A stretch of 64,000 bases of DNA from Pseudomonas antarctica. Lineage in GTDB: Bacteria; Pseudomonadota; Gammaproteobacteria; Pseudomonadales; Pseudomonadaceae. The first letter of the stretch is position 1. Each line of letters begins with the position of its first letter. The position numbers and the translations under genes are program-made. The DNA lies in NCBI RefSeq assembly GCF_001647715.1, contig NZ_CP015600.1:3038001-3102000 (forward strand), in the 5' to 3' direction. Under the pieces are notes generated by a model. The model was given only the letters and a program-made list of their open reading frames with translations, was not told the origin of the DNA and searched no databases. Below are positions 50,572 through 60,081 of this stretch, piece by piece.

Positions 50572-52215
50572 ATGGCCAATCCCCTCGACGACCCCTTGTA
50601 TTACCTGCATAACTTCCGCCAAGTGCTGCATTGGTTGGGGCAACGCTATGCCGATTTACTCGACCCGGATGAACAGCATTTCATTCAGCAATTTGACAGG
50701 TTGCCGCAAGCGTCCCAAGCCTTGTTGGTGCGCATGGTGATGCGCAAGGGCGTGCACTTTCGGGCGAGCAAACTTAATTATCTGGAGATTGGTTGCACCC
50801 GCACGGCCGCGCTGGCACTGGTGGAGCAGGGTTGGGTTGAGGATCAGGGGCAGCTGTGCGTCGAAGAGCTGTTTGCGTTGCTGCAAAAAGGCGAAATCCT
50901 CGAGGCCTTCAAGCCGTGGATTGATCAGCCCAAGGGCAGGAAGGCCGATTGGCTGGCGTTGCTGGCGGAGCAGTTCACCGAACAGCGTCGGTTTGCCCAG
51001 TGGTGCCCGACGGTCAGCGATGCGCTCTACAGCCTGACCATCATGGATTTGTGCGATCGCCTGCGCCTGATGTTCTTCGGCAATCTGTATCAGGACTGGT
51101 CGGAGTTCGTGCTGGCTGACCTGGGCATCTACACCTACGAAAAAGTCGAGTTCTGCGCCGAGTCCCGTGGCCTGCGCAGCCGTGACGATGTCGTCGGTTT
51201 TCTGTTCCTGCACCAATGTCAGCAGGCCTTTGAAGCGGGGGAGACGCTGGACGAGGTGCTGCTACGGATCGCTTCGCTTGTCACCGACAACCCCTGGCTG
51301 GAAAAACGTCGGGCCAAGCTGTTGTTCCAGGTCGGCCAGTATTGCGAGCGCAGCGCCGAATTGGCGCTGGCGGCGCAGATCTACCGTGATTGCGCCTACC
51401 CAGGCGCGCGCTCACGGCTGATTCGCGTGCTGGAGCGTCAGGCGCACTACGCGCAAGCCATGGCTTTGGCGTGCGCTGCGCAACAGGCCCCGGAAAGTGC
51501 CGCCGAACAACAACACCTGCTGCGAGTGCTGCCACGCCTGCGCCGCAAACTCGGCGAACCGGCGTTGCCCAAGACCAGGCCACGCGAGGTCACACGCCTG
51601 GACCTGGCACTGGTCCCGCAGCCGCTGATGTCAGTGGAGTATTGTGTCCAGGCCCATCTCAGCGAGCCCGATGGGCCGGTGCATTATGTCGAAAATGGCC
51701 TGATCAATTCCTTGTTCGGGCTGTTGTGCTGGGAGGCGATTTTTGCGCCGTTGCCAGGTTCGTTCTTCCACCCGTTCCAGCGTGGGCCGGTGGACCTGCA
51801 CAGTGAAGACTTTCACCAGCGCCGCAGCGTGGTGTTCGCCGCCTGTTTCGACCAACTGGAGGACGGGCGTTATAAGGCCACCATCCGCAAGCGCTACGCG
51901 GACAAGTGGGGTATCCAGTCACCGTTCGTGTTCTGGAACCTGCTCAGCGAAGAACTGCTCGAGCAAGCACTCGCGTGTTTGCCGGCCGAACACCTGCGTT
52001 ACTGGTTTGAACGTCTGCTGCTGGACATCCGCGCCAACCGCACGGGCATGCCGGATCTGATCCAGTTCTGGCCCGCACAAAAGACCTACCGCATGATCGA
52101 GGTCAAAGGCCCTGGCGATCGCCTGCAGGACAACCAACTGCGCTGGCTGGAATTCTGTGGTGAATACCAGATGCCGGTTACCGTCTGCTATGTCCGCTGG
52201 GCTGAACCGGCTTGA
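50572..52215 (+). CDS. FAN1-type structure-specific nuclease (VRR-NUC)
   Basis: This 547-aa protein resembles bacterial FAN1, a 5'-flap and interstrand-crosslink repair nuclease. It has an N-terminal SAP-like DNA-binding part (FRASKLNYLEIGCTRTAALALVEQGW), a helical middle region and a C-terminal VRR-NUC domain. The catalytic residues fit Asp495 (GMPDLIQF) and Glu510-x-Lys512 (IEVKGPGDRLQDNQ). The start follows a 200-bp gap. Its stop overlaps the next gene in a TTGA, so the nuclease and helicase are co-translated. Confidence 0.93.
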   Translation: MANPLDDPLYYLHNFRQVLHWLGQRYADLLDPDEQHFIQQFDRLPQASQALLVRMVMRKGVHFRASKLNYLEIGCTRTAALALVEQGWVEDQGQLCVEELFALLQKGEILEAFKPWIDQPKGRKADWLALLAEQFTEQRRFAQWCPTVSDALYSLTIMDLCDRLRLMFFGNLYQDWSEFVLADLGIYTYEKVEFCAESRGLRSRDDVVGFLFLHQCQQAFEAGETLDEVLLRIASLVTDNPWLEKRRAKLLFQVGQYCERSAELALAAQIYRDCAYPGARSRLIRVLERQAHYAQAMALACAAQQAPESAAEQQHLLRVLPRLRRKLGEPALPKTRPREVTRLDLALVPQPLMSVEYCVQAHLSEPDGPVHYVENGLINSLFGLLCWEAIFAPLPGSFFHPFQRGPVDLHSEDFHQRRSVVFAACFDQLEDGRYKATIRKRYADKWGIQSPFVFWNLLSEELLEQALACLPAEHLRYWFERLLLDIRANRTGMPDLIQFWPAQKTYRMIEVKGPGDRLQDNQLRWLEFCGEYQMPVTVCYVRWAEPA

Positions 52216-54467
52216 GCTACAGCGTTGCGGTGCGGGCGCTGTGTGAGTTCACGGCCAAGGTCGGCGACCTCGACCTGCGCTTCACGCCGTCGCCCAGCGC
52301 CCAGGAAGGTATCGTCGGCCATCGCACGGTCGCCTCGCGACGCAGCGCGCACTATCAAAATGAAGTGGCTCTGGAAGGCGACTACCAGCAGCTCAAGGTG
52401 CGGGGCAGGGCGGACGGTTACGACCCGGACAGCAACCGCCTTGAAGAGGTGAAAACCTATCGCGGCGATCTCGACGCCCAGCCCGCCAACCATCGGCAAC
52501 TGCATTGGGCCCAGGTCAAAGTGTACGGCTGGTTGATGTGCCAGAAACTCGGCCTGCATGAAATCGACCTGGCGCTGGTGTACTTCGACATCGTCGGTGA
52601 GGGTGAAACCCTGCTCAACCAGCGTTTTCAGGCGGCCGAGCTTGAGCGGTTCTTCAACCAGCAATGTGCGCTGTTCCTGGGCTGGGCGCGCGAGGAAATG
52701 CAGCACCGCGACGCGCGCAACAGTGCTGCACAACGCCTGGCCTTCCCCCATGCCGAGTTTCGTCCCGGCCAGCGCTCGCTGGCCGAGTCCGTCTACAAGG
52801 CGGTCAGCACCGGCCGTTGCCTGATGGCCCAGGCGCCCACCGGCATCGGCAAGACCGTCGGCACGCTCTTCCCGATGCTCAAGGCCCTGGCGCCGCAGCA
52901 ATTGGACAAGGTGTTCTTCCTCACCGCCAAGACCCCGGGCCGCAAGCTGGCACTGGATGCCGCCCAAGTGCTGTTCGACAGTCACCCCGATCTGCCGCTG
53001 CGCGTACTTGAACTGGTGGCGCGGGACAAGGCGTGCGAACACCTGGACAAAGCCTGTCACGGTGATTCCTGCCCCTTGGCCAAGGGCTTTTACGATCGCC
53101 TGCCGGCCGCGCGCACGGCAGCCTCGAAGGTGCGTCTGTTGGACCAGCGCAACCTGCGCGACGTCGCCCTGGCCCATGATGTGTGCCCGTATTACCTCAG
53201 CCAGGAAATGGCGCGCTGGACTGACCTGGTGGTCGCCGACTACAACTACTATTTCGACTTTGGCGCCATGCTGTTCGGCCTGGCCCAGTTGAACCAATGG
53301 CGCGCCGCTGTGCTGGTGGACGAAGCCCACAACCTGGTGGAGCGCGCTCGCTCGATGTACAGCGCGAGCCTCGACCAGTACAGCCTCAAAACCTTGCGCG
53401 ACGCTGCGCCCGAGCCGCTGAAGAAACCCTTGCAGCGCCTGAACCGCGAATGGAACGCCTTGCACAAGGACCAACTTGCGCCGTACCAGGCCTATGCCAC
53501 CAAGCCGGACAAACTGCTGCAGGCCCTGAGCCTGTGCACCAGCGCCATGGGCGACCACTTCAACGACCACCCCGAAACCCTCACTGGCGACCTGCAAGCG
53601 TTCTATTTCGAGGCGCTGCAATTTGCCAAAGTGGCCGAGCTGTTCAACGAGCAGTTCATTTTCGATATCAGCAAGCGTCAGTTCGGCGGCAAGCGCAGTG
53701 TTTCAACGTTGTGCCTGCGTAACGTGGTGCCTGCCGAATTCATCCGCCCCAGGCTGACGGCGGCCCGCAGCAGCGTGCTGTTTTCCGCGACGCTGAGCCC
53801 GCGTCACTATTACGCCGACTTGCTTGGCCTGCCGGCGGATACCGCCTGGATTGACGTGGAGTCGCCGTTCAAGGCCGAGCAATTGCAGGTGCGCATCGTC
53901 GATGAGATCTCTACGCGTTTTGTGCATCGCCAAGCGTCACTGGAGCCCATCGTCGCGTTGATTGCACGGCAGTTTGCGACGCAACCGGGTAACTACCTGG
54001 CGTTTTTCAGCAGCTTCGATTACTTGCAACAAGTGGCGCAGCTGATGGCCGAACGGCACCCCCAGGTCGCGCTGTGGTTGCAATCACGCGGTATGGCCGA
54101 GGCCGAGCGGCAAGCATTTCTTGAGCAGTTCACCCATCACAGCCAGGGCATCGGCTTTGCCGTGCTGGGCGGCGCGTTTGGCGAGGGTATTGATTTGCCT
54201 GGGGCGCGCTTGATCGGGGCGTTTGTTGCCACCCTGGGCTTGCCGCAACTGAACCCGATCAACGAGCAAATGAAAGCACGCATGGGCGCGATCTTCGGGG
54301 CCGGCTACGACTACACCTATCTGTACCCCGGCATCCAGAAAGTGGTGCAGGCCGCGGGCCGAGTGATCCGCAGTCAACAAGACCGGGGGGTGGTGATGTT
54401 GATTGATGACCGCTTTGGCGAGGCGCGGGTGCGGCAGTTGTTGCCGCGCTGGTGGACAGTCGATTAA
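52212..54467 (+). CDS. PD-(D/E)XK nuclease-FeS helicase fusion (DinG/XPD-like)
   Basis: This 751-aa protein starts at a TTG that overlaps the FAN1 stop codon. The N-terminal 190 residues look like a PD-(D/E)XK nuclease: Asp68 (GRADGYD), Glu79-x-Lys81 (EEVKTYRG) and a Q-x3-Y motif (HWAQVKVYGW), as in Cas4/RecB-like nucleases. The rest is an SF2 XPD/DinG helicase: Walker A APTGIGKT (208-215), DEAH box VDEAHNLVE and motif VI AAGRVIRSQQD. Four Cys between about 275 and 325 (KACEH, KACHG, DSCPL, DVCPY) fit the XPD 4Fe-4S site. Coupling to FAN1 points to flap or crosslink processing. Confidence 0.93.
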   Translation: MSYSVAVRALCEFTAKVGDLDLRFTPSPSAQEGIVGHRTVASRRSAHYQNEVALEGDYQQLKVRGRADGYDPDSNRLEEVKTYRGDLDAQPANHRQLHWAQVKVYGWLMCQKLGLHEIDLALVYFDIVGEGETLLNQRFQAAELERFFNQQCALFLGWAREEMQHRDARNSAAQRLAFPHAEFRPGQRSLAESVYKAVSTGRCLMAQAPTGIGKTVGTLFPMLKALAPQQLDKVFFLTAKTPGRKLALDAAQVLFDSHPDLPLRVLELVARDKACEHLDKACHGDSCPLAKGFYDRLPAARTAASKVRLLDQRNLRDVALAHDVCPYYLSQEMARWTDLVVADYNYYFDFGAMLFGLAQLNQWRAAVLVDEAHNLVERARSMYSASLDQYSLKTLRDAAPEPLKKPLQRLNREWNALHKDQLAPYQAYATKPDKLLQALSLCTSAMGDHFNDHPETLTGDLQAFYFEALQFAKVAELFNEQFIFDISKRQFGGKRSVSTLCLRNVVPAEFIRPRLTAARSSVLFSATLSPRHYYADLLGLPADTAWIDVESPFKAEQLQVRIVDEISTRFVHRQASLEPIVALIARQFATQPGNYLAFFSSFDYLQQVAQLMAERHPQVALWLQSRGMAEAERQAFLEQFTHHSQGIGFAVLGGAFGEGIDLPGARLIGAFVATLGLPQLNPINEQMKARMGAIFGAGYDYTYLYPGIQKVVQAAGRVIRSQQDRGVVMLIDDRFGEARVRQLLPRWWTVD

Positions 54468-54557
54468 GTGCGTTTGGCTTATTCCCGCCATCAATGATAC
54501 TGGCATGCACGGCGCCGATTCTGCACCCTGATCAAAACACGCAGAAAGGTCACGCCC

Positions 54558-55490
54558 ATGCGCCTGCAAACACTGTCCGTCAACGGTATTCACCTGTGCG
54601 TGCACATCGATGGCCCCGAAAATGGCCGGCCAATTTGGCTGCTGCACGGGTTTCCTGAATGTTGGCACTCCTGGCGCGAACAGATTCCTGCGTTGACCGC
54701 CGCCGGGTACCGGGTGTTTGCCCCTGAACTGCGTGGCTACGGCGAATCGAGTTCGCCCGCAGAGATTGCCGACTACCAATTGCTGACCCTGTGCGCCGAC
54801 ATCCAGCAGGCCATGGATCATTTCGGTCACCGTGAGGTGGCGATGGCAGGGCACGATTGGGGCGCGGTGGTCGCCTGGCACCTGGCGCTGCTGGAGCCTG
54901 AGCGCATCACTCGGCTGATCACAATGTCCGTGCCTTTTGCCGGGCGCGCCCGCCGCCCGGTGATTGAAATCATGCGCGAGCTGTACGCCGACCGTTTCAA
55001 CTACATCCTGTATTTCCAGGAGCCTGGCGTAGCCGAACAGGAACTGAACGCCGACATCGAACGCACGCTGCGGCTGTTCATGCAGGATGAGGACGTGTTC
55101 CTGCAGCAGAAATCGGCGAATGCCAGCCTGTTCGCAGGTGTCTCAACCCCCAGCACATTGCCGCACTGGTGTTCCCGGGAGGATTTGGATATCTACCTGC
55201 AGGCGTTCACCGAACACGGCTTTCGCGGCCCGCTGAACTGGTACCGCAACTTCGAACGCAACTGGCAGCGCACCGAGTTCCTGGCGGGCCGGCAGGTGCT
55301 GCAACCGACCTTGTTCCTGATTGGCGACCGTGACCCGGTCGGGGTGTTCGAAGCCCACACCCTCAAGCGCATGCCCGACTCAGTGCCCGACCTTGAGCAG
55401 CATGTGTTGGCCAACTGCGGTCACTGGATCCAGAACGAGCAGGGGCAGCGGGTCAACGCGCTGATGCTCGCGTTTCTAGGCAGAACGTAA
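54558..55490 (+). CDS. Alpha/beta hydrolase, epoxide-hydrolase-like
   Basis: This 310-aa enzyme has the epoxide hydrolase signature: oxyanion motif LLHGFPECWHSWREQ (about residues 28-42), nucleophile Asp100 in GHDWGA, acid in IGDRDPVG and catalytic His in NCGHW near the end. A cap domain lies between about residues 130 and 230. Cap tyrosines typical of epoxide hydrolases may be those in FNYILYFQ and LNWYRN. A haloalkane substrate is possible but less likely. The final 38 bp overlap the 3' end of the convergent sensor kinase gene. Confidence 0.88.
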   Translation: MRLQTLSVNGIHLCVHIDGPENGRPIWLLHGFPECWHSWREQIPALTAAGYRVFAPELRGYGESSSPAEIADYQLLTLCADIQQAMDHFGHREVAMAGHDWGAVVAWHLALLEPERITRLITMSVPFAGRARRPVIEIMRELYADRFNYILYFQEPGVAEQELNADIERTLRLFMQDEDVFLQQKSANASLFAGVSTPSTLPHWCSREDLDIYLQAFTEHGFRGPLNWYRNFERNWQRTEFLAGRQVLQPTLFLIGDRDPVGVFEAHTLKRMPDSVPDLEQHVLANCGHWIQNEQGQRVNALMLAFLGRT

Positions 55491-56919
55491 AGGTCGCGCC
55501 ATGCCCGGGGCGGTCCACCAAGCGGATGCTGCGTCCGTGCAGTTGCAGGATGCGGTGCACGATGCGCAGGCCCAGGCCGCCATCGCGGCGCGCGCCGCCG
55601 ATGGTGAAGGCCCGCAGGAACAAGCCTTCACGCAACTCAGGGTCGATTCCCGGGCCGCTGTCGCTGACGGTGACGCCCATGCCATCCGCTTCGGGTGACA
55701 AGATCACCTCGACCTCACCATTCACCGGCGTGTGCCGCAGGGCGTTGTCGAGCAGATTGGTCAGCACCCGTTCGATCAAGCCCAGGTCGGCCAACACCGT
55801 CGGCACCTGTGGCGGCAAGGTGGCGGTGAGCGTGATGGACCGGGCCTCGGCGGTCAGTTCGAATTTCTGGAAGATGTCTTGCACCAGATCCGGCAAGGAA
55901 AAGCCTTCGATTACCGGCTGCACGAAACCATGTTCCAGGCGCACCAGTTCCAGCAGCGACTGGGCCAGGCCGCCGACCTTGCGGCTTTGGTCCAGGGCGA
56001 TGCCGAGGTAGCGGCGGCGCTCTTCGGGGCTGAGGCTGGCGTCCTTGAGGGACAGGGTTTCCAGGTAGCCATGCAGCGAGGCCAAGGGCGTGCGCAGGTC
56101 GTGGGAAATATTCGCGACCATTTCCCGACGTTCCTGGTCTTGATGGGTGATGGCACGCCATTGCTCGCCCAGGCGGTTTTCCATTTGCACGAAAGCGTGG
56201 TCGAGCACCGCGATTTCATCGCCGCTATTGAGCTCGCGAGGAGGCGCTTGCGCAGGTTTCGGTGCGCCGTTGATATCGAATTGGCCAACCTTGTCGGTCA
56301 GTTGGCGCAAGGGCCGGGTGATCCAGGCAAATGCGATCAGGCCGGCCATCAAGCACAGCAGCGCCACCAGGCCGATGGACCAGAGGGCGATCTTCAGCGC
56401 CATGCCGGTTGCGTCCTTGGCGTCATACACATCGTGGGCTTCGCCCAGCAGCACCACGTACAGGAAACCCGTTTGTTGGCCGTTGGCCTTGAGCGGTGCG
56501 GCGCTGAACACCTTGCGCCCGTCAACGCTGCGCGGGTCATCGCCGAGGATCGGCAGCATGGCGCCGCTGAGAAAGCGTCGAACCGGCGCGAGGTCTACAT
56601 GGTCACGCAGCAAATGCCCGCTGGGTGCAGCATTGCCCACGACGCGGCCGTCGATATCGAGCAAGTACACCTCGACACTCGGGTTGACCAGCATCAACTG
56701 GCTGAACAGCATGCGCACGGCATCGGGTTTGAGGCCGTCGGCGTCCATCAGTTGTGTATCACGGGCGATGTGCGCCGCGAGGTCGCGGGACAAGCCTTGC
56801 ACCACTTCCAGTTCGTGCATGCGGTTGGAACGTACCTGCAACCAGGCCGAGGTACCGCTGCAAATCACCAGCAGCACCGCGAACACGACTGACAGGCGTT
56901 GAGTCAGGGTCAGCTTCAT
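55453..56919 (-). CDS. Sensor histidine kinase
   Basis: This 488-aa membrane kinase has two membrane helices (about residues 8-28 and 180-205) around a periplasmic sensor domain of about 150 residues. A HAMP domain, the H-box ISHDLRTPLASLHGYLE, the N-box LTNLLDNALRHTP and G-boxes DSGPGID and GGLGLRIV follow. The start ATG overlaps the stop of the response regulator in an ATGA. The pair lies head to head with the msrB operon, so envelope oxidative or metal stress is a plausible signal. Its 3' end overlaps the convergent hydrolase gene by 38 bp. Confidence 0.9.
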   Translation of the reverse strand: MKLTLTQRLSVVFAVLLVICSGTSAWLQVRSNRMHELEVVQGLSRDLAAHIARDTQLMDADGLKPDAVRMLFSQLMLVNPSVEVYLLDIDGRVVGNAAPSGHLLRDHVDLAPVRRFLSGAMLPILGDDPRSVDGRKVFSAAPLKANGQQTGFLYVVLLGEAHDVYDAKDATGMALKIALWSIGLVALLCLMAGLIAFAWITRPLRQLTDKVGQFDINGAPKPAQAPPRELNSGDEIAVLDHAFVQMENRLGEQWRAITHQDQERREMVANISHDLRTPLASLHGYLETLSLKDASLSPEERRRYLGIALDQSRKVGGLAQSLLELVRLEHGFVQPVIEGFSLPDLVQDIFQKFELTAEARSITLTATLPPQVPTVLADLGLIERVLTNLLDNALRHTPVNGEVEVILSPEADGMGVTVSDSGPGIDPELREGLFLRAFTIGGARRDGGLGLRIVHRILQLHGRSIRLVDRPGHGATFTFCLETRASAR

Positions 56920-57626
56920 GGGTTGCTCTCGGCAAATTTGTAGCCCCGGCCCCATACCGTAAGGATAAGTGACGGGTTGGCCGGGTCGGTCTCGACTTTG
57001 GCGCGCAGGCGGTTGATATGCGTGTTCACCGTGTGCTCGTAGCCTTCGTGGCTGTAGCCCCAGACGGCGTTGAGCAGGTCCATGCGGGAGAAGACCTTGC
57101 CTGGCTGGCGGGCGAAGAAATACAGCAGGTCGAATTCGCGCGGCGTAAGGTCCAGGCGTTGGCCCTGCAAGGTGGCATCGCGGGTCAGCGGATTGATGAA
57201 AAGCGGGCCGAGCTCAAGGCTGCCGGCGTCCATCTTCAAGTTACGCGCCATGGCGTCGACCCGGCGCAACAGCGCTTTGACCCGCGCCACCAGCTCCGGC
57301 ATGGAAAACGGCTTTGCCAGATAGTCGTCCGCGCCCAGCTCCAGGCCAAGGATGCGGTGCAACTCACTGGAGCGCGCGCTGGTGATGATGATCGGTGTGT
57401 AGCGCGTCATGGCGCGGGCGCGGCGGCAGATTTCCAGGCCGTCCACGCCGGGCAGCATCAGGTCAAGGATCAGCGCATCCCAGCCGCCTTGTTCCAGCAG
57501 GCGCAGGCCTTCGTTACCGTCGGCGCTGTGCACCACCTCAAATTGCTCATCGCGCAGGTGCAGGCAGATCAAGTCGGCAATATGGGCATCGTCCTCGACG
57601 ACGAGGACTCGTTTGGGCTGATCCAT
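56916..57626 (-). CDS. OmpR-family response regulator
   Basis: This 236-aa regulator has a receiver domain with acidic pocket VVEDDAH, phospho-acceptor Asp in LILDLMLPGVDG (about residue 53) and Lys in DDYLAKPFSMPEL. A winged-helix DNA-binding domain follows (LTPREFDLLYFFARQPGKVFS and YEHTVNTHINRLRAKVE). It is the first gene of the two-component operon and is divergent from msrB across 140 bp, a natural place for it to bind and control both directions. Confidence 0.93.
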   Translation of the reverse strand: MDQPKRVLVVEDDAHIADLICLHLRDEQFEVVHSADGNEGLRLLEQGGWDALILDLMLPGVDGLEICRRARAMTRYTPIIITSARSSELHRILGLELGADDYLAKPFSMPELVARVKALLRRVDAMARNLKMDAGSLELGPLFINPLTRDATLQGQRLDLTPREFDLLYFFARQPGKVFSRMDLLNAVWGYSHEGYEHTVNTHINRLRAKVETDPANPSLILTVWGRGYKFAESNP

Positions 57627-57766
57627 GTAAAGAAACCTTCGCTTGTAGTTCGCGCATTGTGCGGGTTTTGCAACAGTGTAGTTATCACGAATTGTTTAAC
57701 TCTGCGTGAGGATTTCGCGACCGGCCAGGGTTCAAGATGGCCTCATTGCTTAACGAGGAGAACGCC
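57627..57766. promoter_or_regulatory. Divergent promoter region between response regulator and msrB
   Basis: This 140-bp gap must hold both promoters. TTGTTTAAC (around 57693) and TTGCTTAAC (around 57747) are near-identical 9-mers about 54 bp apart and could be response regulator half-sites. No consensus is known to me. Confidence 0.35.
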
Positions 57767-58267
57767 ATGTACTCACGTCGACAAATACTGCTGGCCGGTG
57801 GTGGCCTGGGTGTCGCCGTCCTGGCCGGCGGCTTGCTGAAACAGCTGAATATGGTCGCTGAGGTGGAGGCCGCCGAGACGTTCGAAGTCAACCATACCGA
57901 GGCCGAATGGCGCAGCCTGCTGAGTGCCGAGCAATTCGCCGTGCTGCGCGAGGAGGGCACCGAGCGCCCCTACACCAGCCCCCTTAATGATGAACACCGC
58001 ACGGGCACCTTTGCCTGCGCCGGTTGTGCGTTGCCGTTGTTCGCCTCGAGTACCAAGTTCGACAGCCACACCGGCTGGCCAAGCTTCTGGCAGCCACTGG
58101 ACAACGCTGTCGCCAGCCACACCGATACGTCCTACGGCGTGGTGCGCAAGGAAATTCACTGCCGCCGGTGTGGCGGTCACCAAGGGCATGTGTTCGATGA
58201 CGGCCCGGCACCTACTGGTCTGCGCTATTGCATGAATGGCGTGGCCATGACGTTCACGGCGGCTTAA
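57767..58267 (+). CDS. msrB: Exported peptide-methionine (R)-S-oxide reductase MsrB
   Basis: This 166-aa enzyme reduces the R form of methionine sulfoxide. The start MYSRRQILLAGGGLGV carries a twin-arginine signal (SRRQILL), so it should fold in the cytosol and be exported by Tat. The start follows GAGGAG. Zinc-binding Cys pairs (CAGCALP and CRRCGGHQGH) are complete, and the catalytic Cys155 lies in RYCMNG. The motif HTGWPSFW is typical. It is the first gene of the msrB-dipZ-like-msrA unit, unlike the usual cytosolic MsrB. Confidence 0.93.
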   Translation: MYSRRQILLAGGGLGVAVLAGGLLKQLNMVAEVEAAETFEVNHTEAEWRSLLSAEQFAVLREEGTERPYTSPLNDEHRTGTFACAGCALPLFASSTKFDSHTGWPSFWQPLDNAVASHTDTSYGVVRKEIHCRRCGGHQGHVFDDGPAPTGLRYCMNGVAMTFTAA

Positions 58268-58302
58268 GCCGATGTCTCTGCATATTTATAAGGGAAGATC
58301 CC

Positions 58303-60063
58303 ATGTGGCTTCTGGTTCTCGCGTACCTAGGCGGCGTGCTGACAATTGTCAGCCCGTGCATCCTGCCTGTTCTGCCTTTTGTCTTCGCTCGCACCGGGCA
58401 GCCGTTTATGCGCAGTGGCTTGCCGCTGTTGGCGGGGATGGCGGTGACGTTCGCCCTGGTGGCCTCACTGGCGGCGGTGGGCGGCGGTTGGGTGGTGCAA
58501 GTCAATCAGTACGGGCGCTGGCTCGCGTTGCTGTGCGTTGCCCTGTTCGGACTCACGCTGCTGCTGCCGCAACTGTCGGAACGCTTGACGCGTCCTTTAG
58601 TGGCCGCCGGCAGTCGCCTGTCGCAAGCCGCTGGAACGGACGCAAAGCCGCGTGCGGGCGCTTCGTTTCTGATCGGCGTGGCCACCGGTTTGCTGTGGGC
58701 ACCGTGCGCGGGGCCAATCCTGGGGCTGGTGCTCACCGGCGCGGCGCTGCAGGGCGCCAGCATCGGCACGACCTTGCTGTTGCTGGCCTACGCCGCCGGT
58801 GCCGCTACGTCCCTGGCGTTGGCGTTGCTGGTCGGCGGTAAAGTCTTTGGCGTTATGAAGCGCTCGCTCGGTGCCGGTGAATGGCTGCGCCGTGGCCTCG
58901 GCGCACTGATGCTGGTCGGTGTGGCCGCCATCGCCCTGGGCCTGGACACCGGTGTGCTGTCGCGCTTGTCGACTGCATCCACGGGCGGCCTGGAACAAAG
59001 CCTGGTGGACAAATTGAGTGCCAAACCCGAACAGAAGGGCGGCGCGATGATGGCCGGTGGCGCGATGATGATGGCGGCCAATCACAGCGACGCGCTGCCG
59101 ATCGAAGGCACGCTGCCGCCGCTGGATGGTGCGGTGCAATGGTTGAACAGCCCGCCGCTCAGCGCCGAAGCGCTCAAGGGCAAAGTCGTGCTGGTGGATT
59201 TCTGGACTTACTCCTGCATCAATTGCCTGCGCACCTTGCCGTATGTGAAAGCCTGGGCCGAGAAGTACCACGACCAGGGCCTGGTGGTGATTGGCGTACA
59301 CGCCCCGGAATTTGCCTTTGAACGCGACGTGAACAACGTCACCAAGGCCATGAAGGACTTGGGCATCACGTACCCGGTCGCGATCGACAATAACTACAAG
59401 ATCTGGCGCGCGTTCAATAACCAGTACTGGCCGGCGCATTACTTTGCTGATGCCAAGGGCCAGATTCGCTATCACCATTTTGGCGAGGGTGATTACGCTG
59501 AGTCGGAGCGGGTGATCCAGCAATTGCTGCGTGAAGCCGGGGCGAAAGATGTCGCAGGTGGTTTGATCGAGGCGGATGCCAAGGGCGTTGAGCAAGCGCC
59601 GGACGTGAATGAAGTGCAGTCGCCGGAAACCTACCTGGGCTTCCAGCGTGCCGAAAACTTCGTGACCACTGGCACTCTAGGCACTGACAGCGTGGTGAAT
59701 TACCCGGCCGCCGGCACGCTGGCCCTGAACAACTGGACCCTGGAAGGCCACTGGAACGTTGGCGGCCAGCAAGCCACCCTCGACCAGGCTGGCGGGCGCA
59801 TCGTCTATCGCTTCCATGCCCGCGACCTGCACCTGGTGCTGGGCCCGGCGGCTGACGGCAAACCGGTGCGATTCAAGGTGACGATTGATGGCCAGGCCCC
59901 GGGCGATGCCCACGGCACGGATGTGGCGCCCGATGGCAGCGGCACGGTGACCGAGCAACGCCTGTACCAACTGGTTCGTCAGCGCGGCGCCGTGCAGGAC
60001 CGTACCTTCACCATCGATTTTCTCGACCCGCATGTGGCCGCCTATGCCTTCACTTTCGGCTAA
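58303..60063 (+). CDS. CcdA-thioredoxin fusion (DipZ-like) redox conduit
   Basis: This 586-aa inner-membrane protein has an N-terminal CcdA-like domain with six or more helices and redox Cys in SPCILP (C19) and WAPCAGP (C135). A TlpA/thioredoxin-like periplasmic domain follows with CxxC at 305-308 (YSCINCLRT). The C-terminal 150 residues form a beta-rich domain as in mycobacterial DipZ. It should carry electrons from cytosolic thioredoxin to the periplasm. Placed between exported MsrB and MsrA, it is the likely reductant for both. The start ATG 58303 has AAGGGAAG upstream. Confidence 0.92.
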   Translation: MWLLVLAYLGGVLTIVSPCILPVLPFVFARTGQPFMRSGLPLLAGMAVTFALVASLAAVGGGWVVQVNQYGRWLALLCVALFGLTLLLPQLSERLTRPLVAAGSRLSQAAGTDAKPRAGASFLIGVATGLLWAPCAGPILGLVLTGAALQGASIGTTLLLLAYAAGAATSLALALLVGGKVFGVMKRSLGAGEWLRRGLGALMLVGVAAIALGLDTGVLSRLSTASTGGLEQSLVDKLSAKPEQKGGAMMAGGAMMMAANHSDALPIEGTLPPLDGAVQWLNSPPLSAEALKGKVVLVDFWTYSCINCLRTLPYVKAWAEKYHDQGLVVIGVHAPEFAFERDVNNVTKAMKDLGITYPVAIDNNYKIWRAFNNQYWPAHYFADAKGQIRYHHFGEGDYAESERVIQQLLREAGAKDVAGGLIEADAKGVEQAPDVNEVQSPETYLGFQRAENFVTTGTLGTDSVVNYPAAGTLALNNWTLEGHWNVGGQQATLDQAGGRIVYRFHARDLHLVLGPAADGKPVRFKVTIDGQAPGDAHGTDVAPDGSGTVTEQRLYQLVRQRGAVQDRTFTIDFLDPHVAAYAFTFG

Positions 60064-60081
60064 CCCATTCATTAACTGTTA

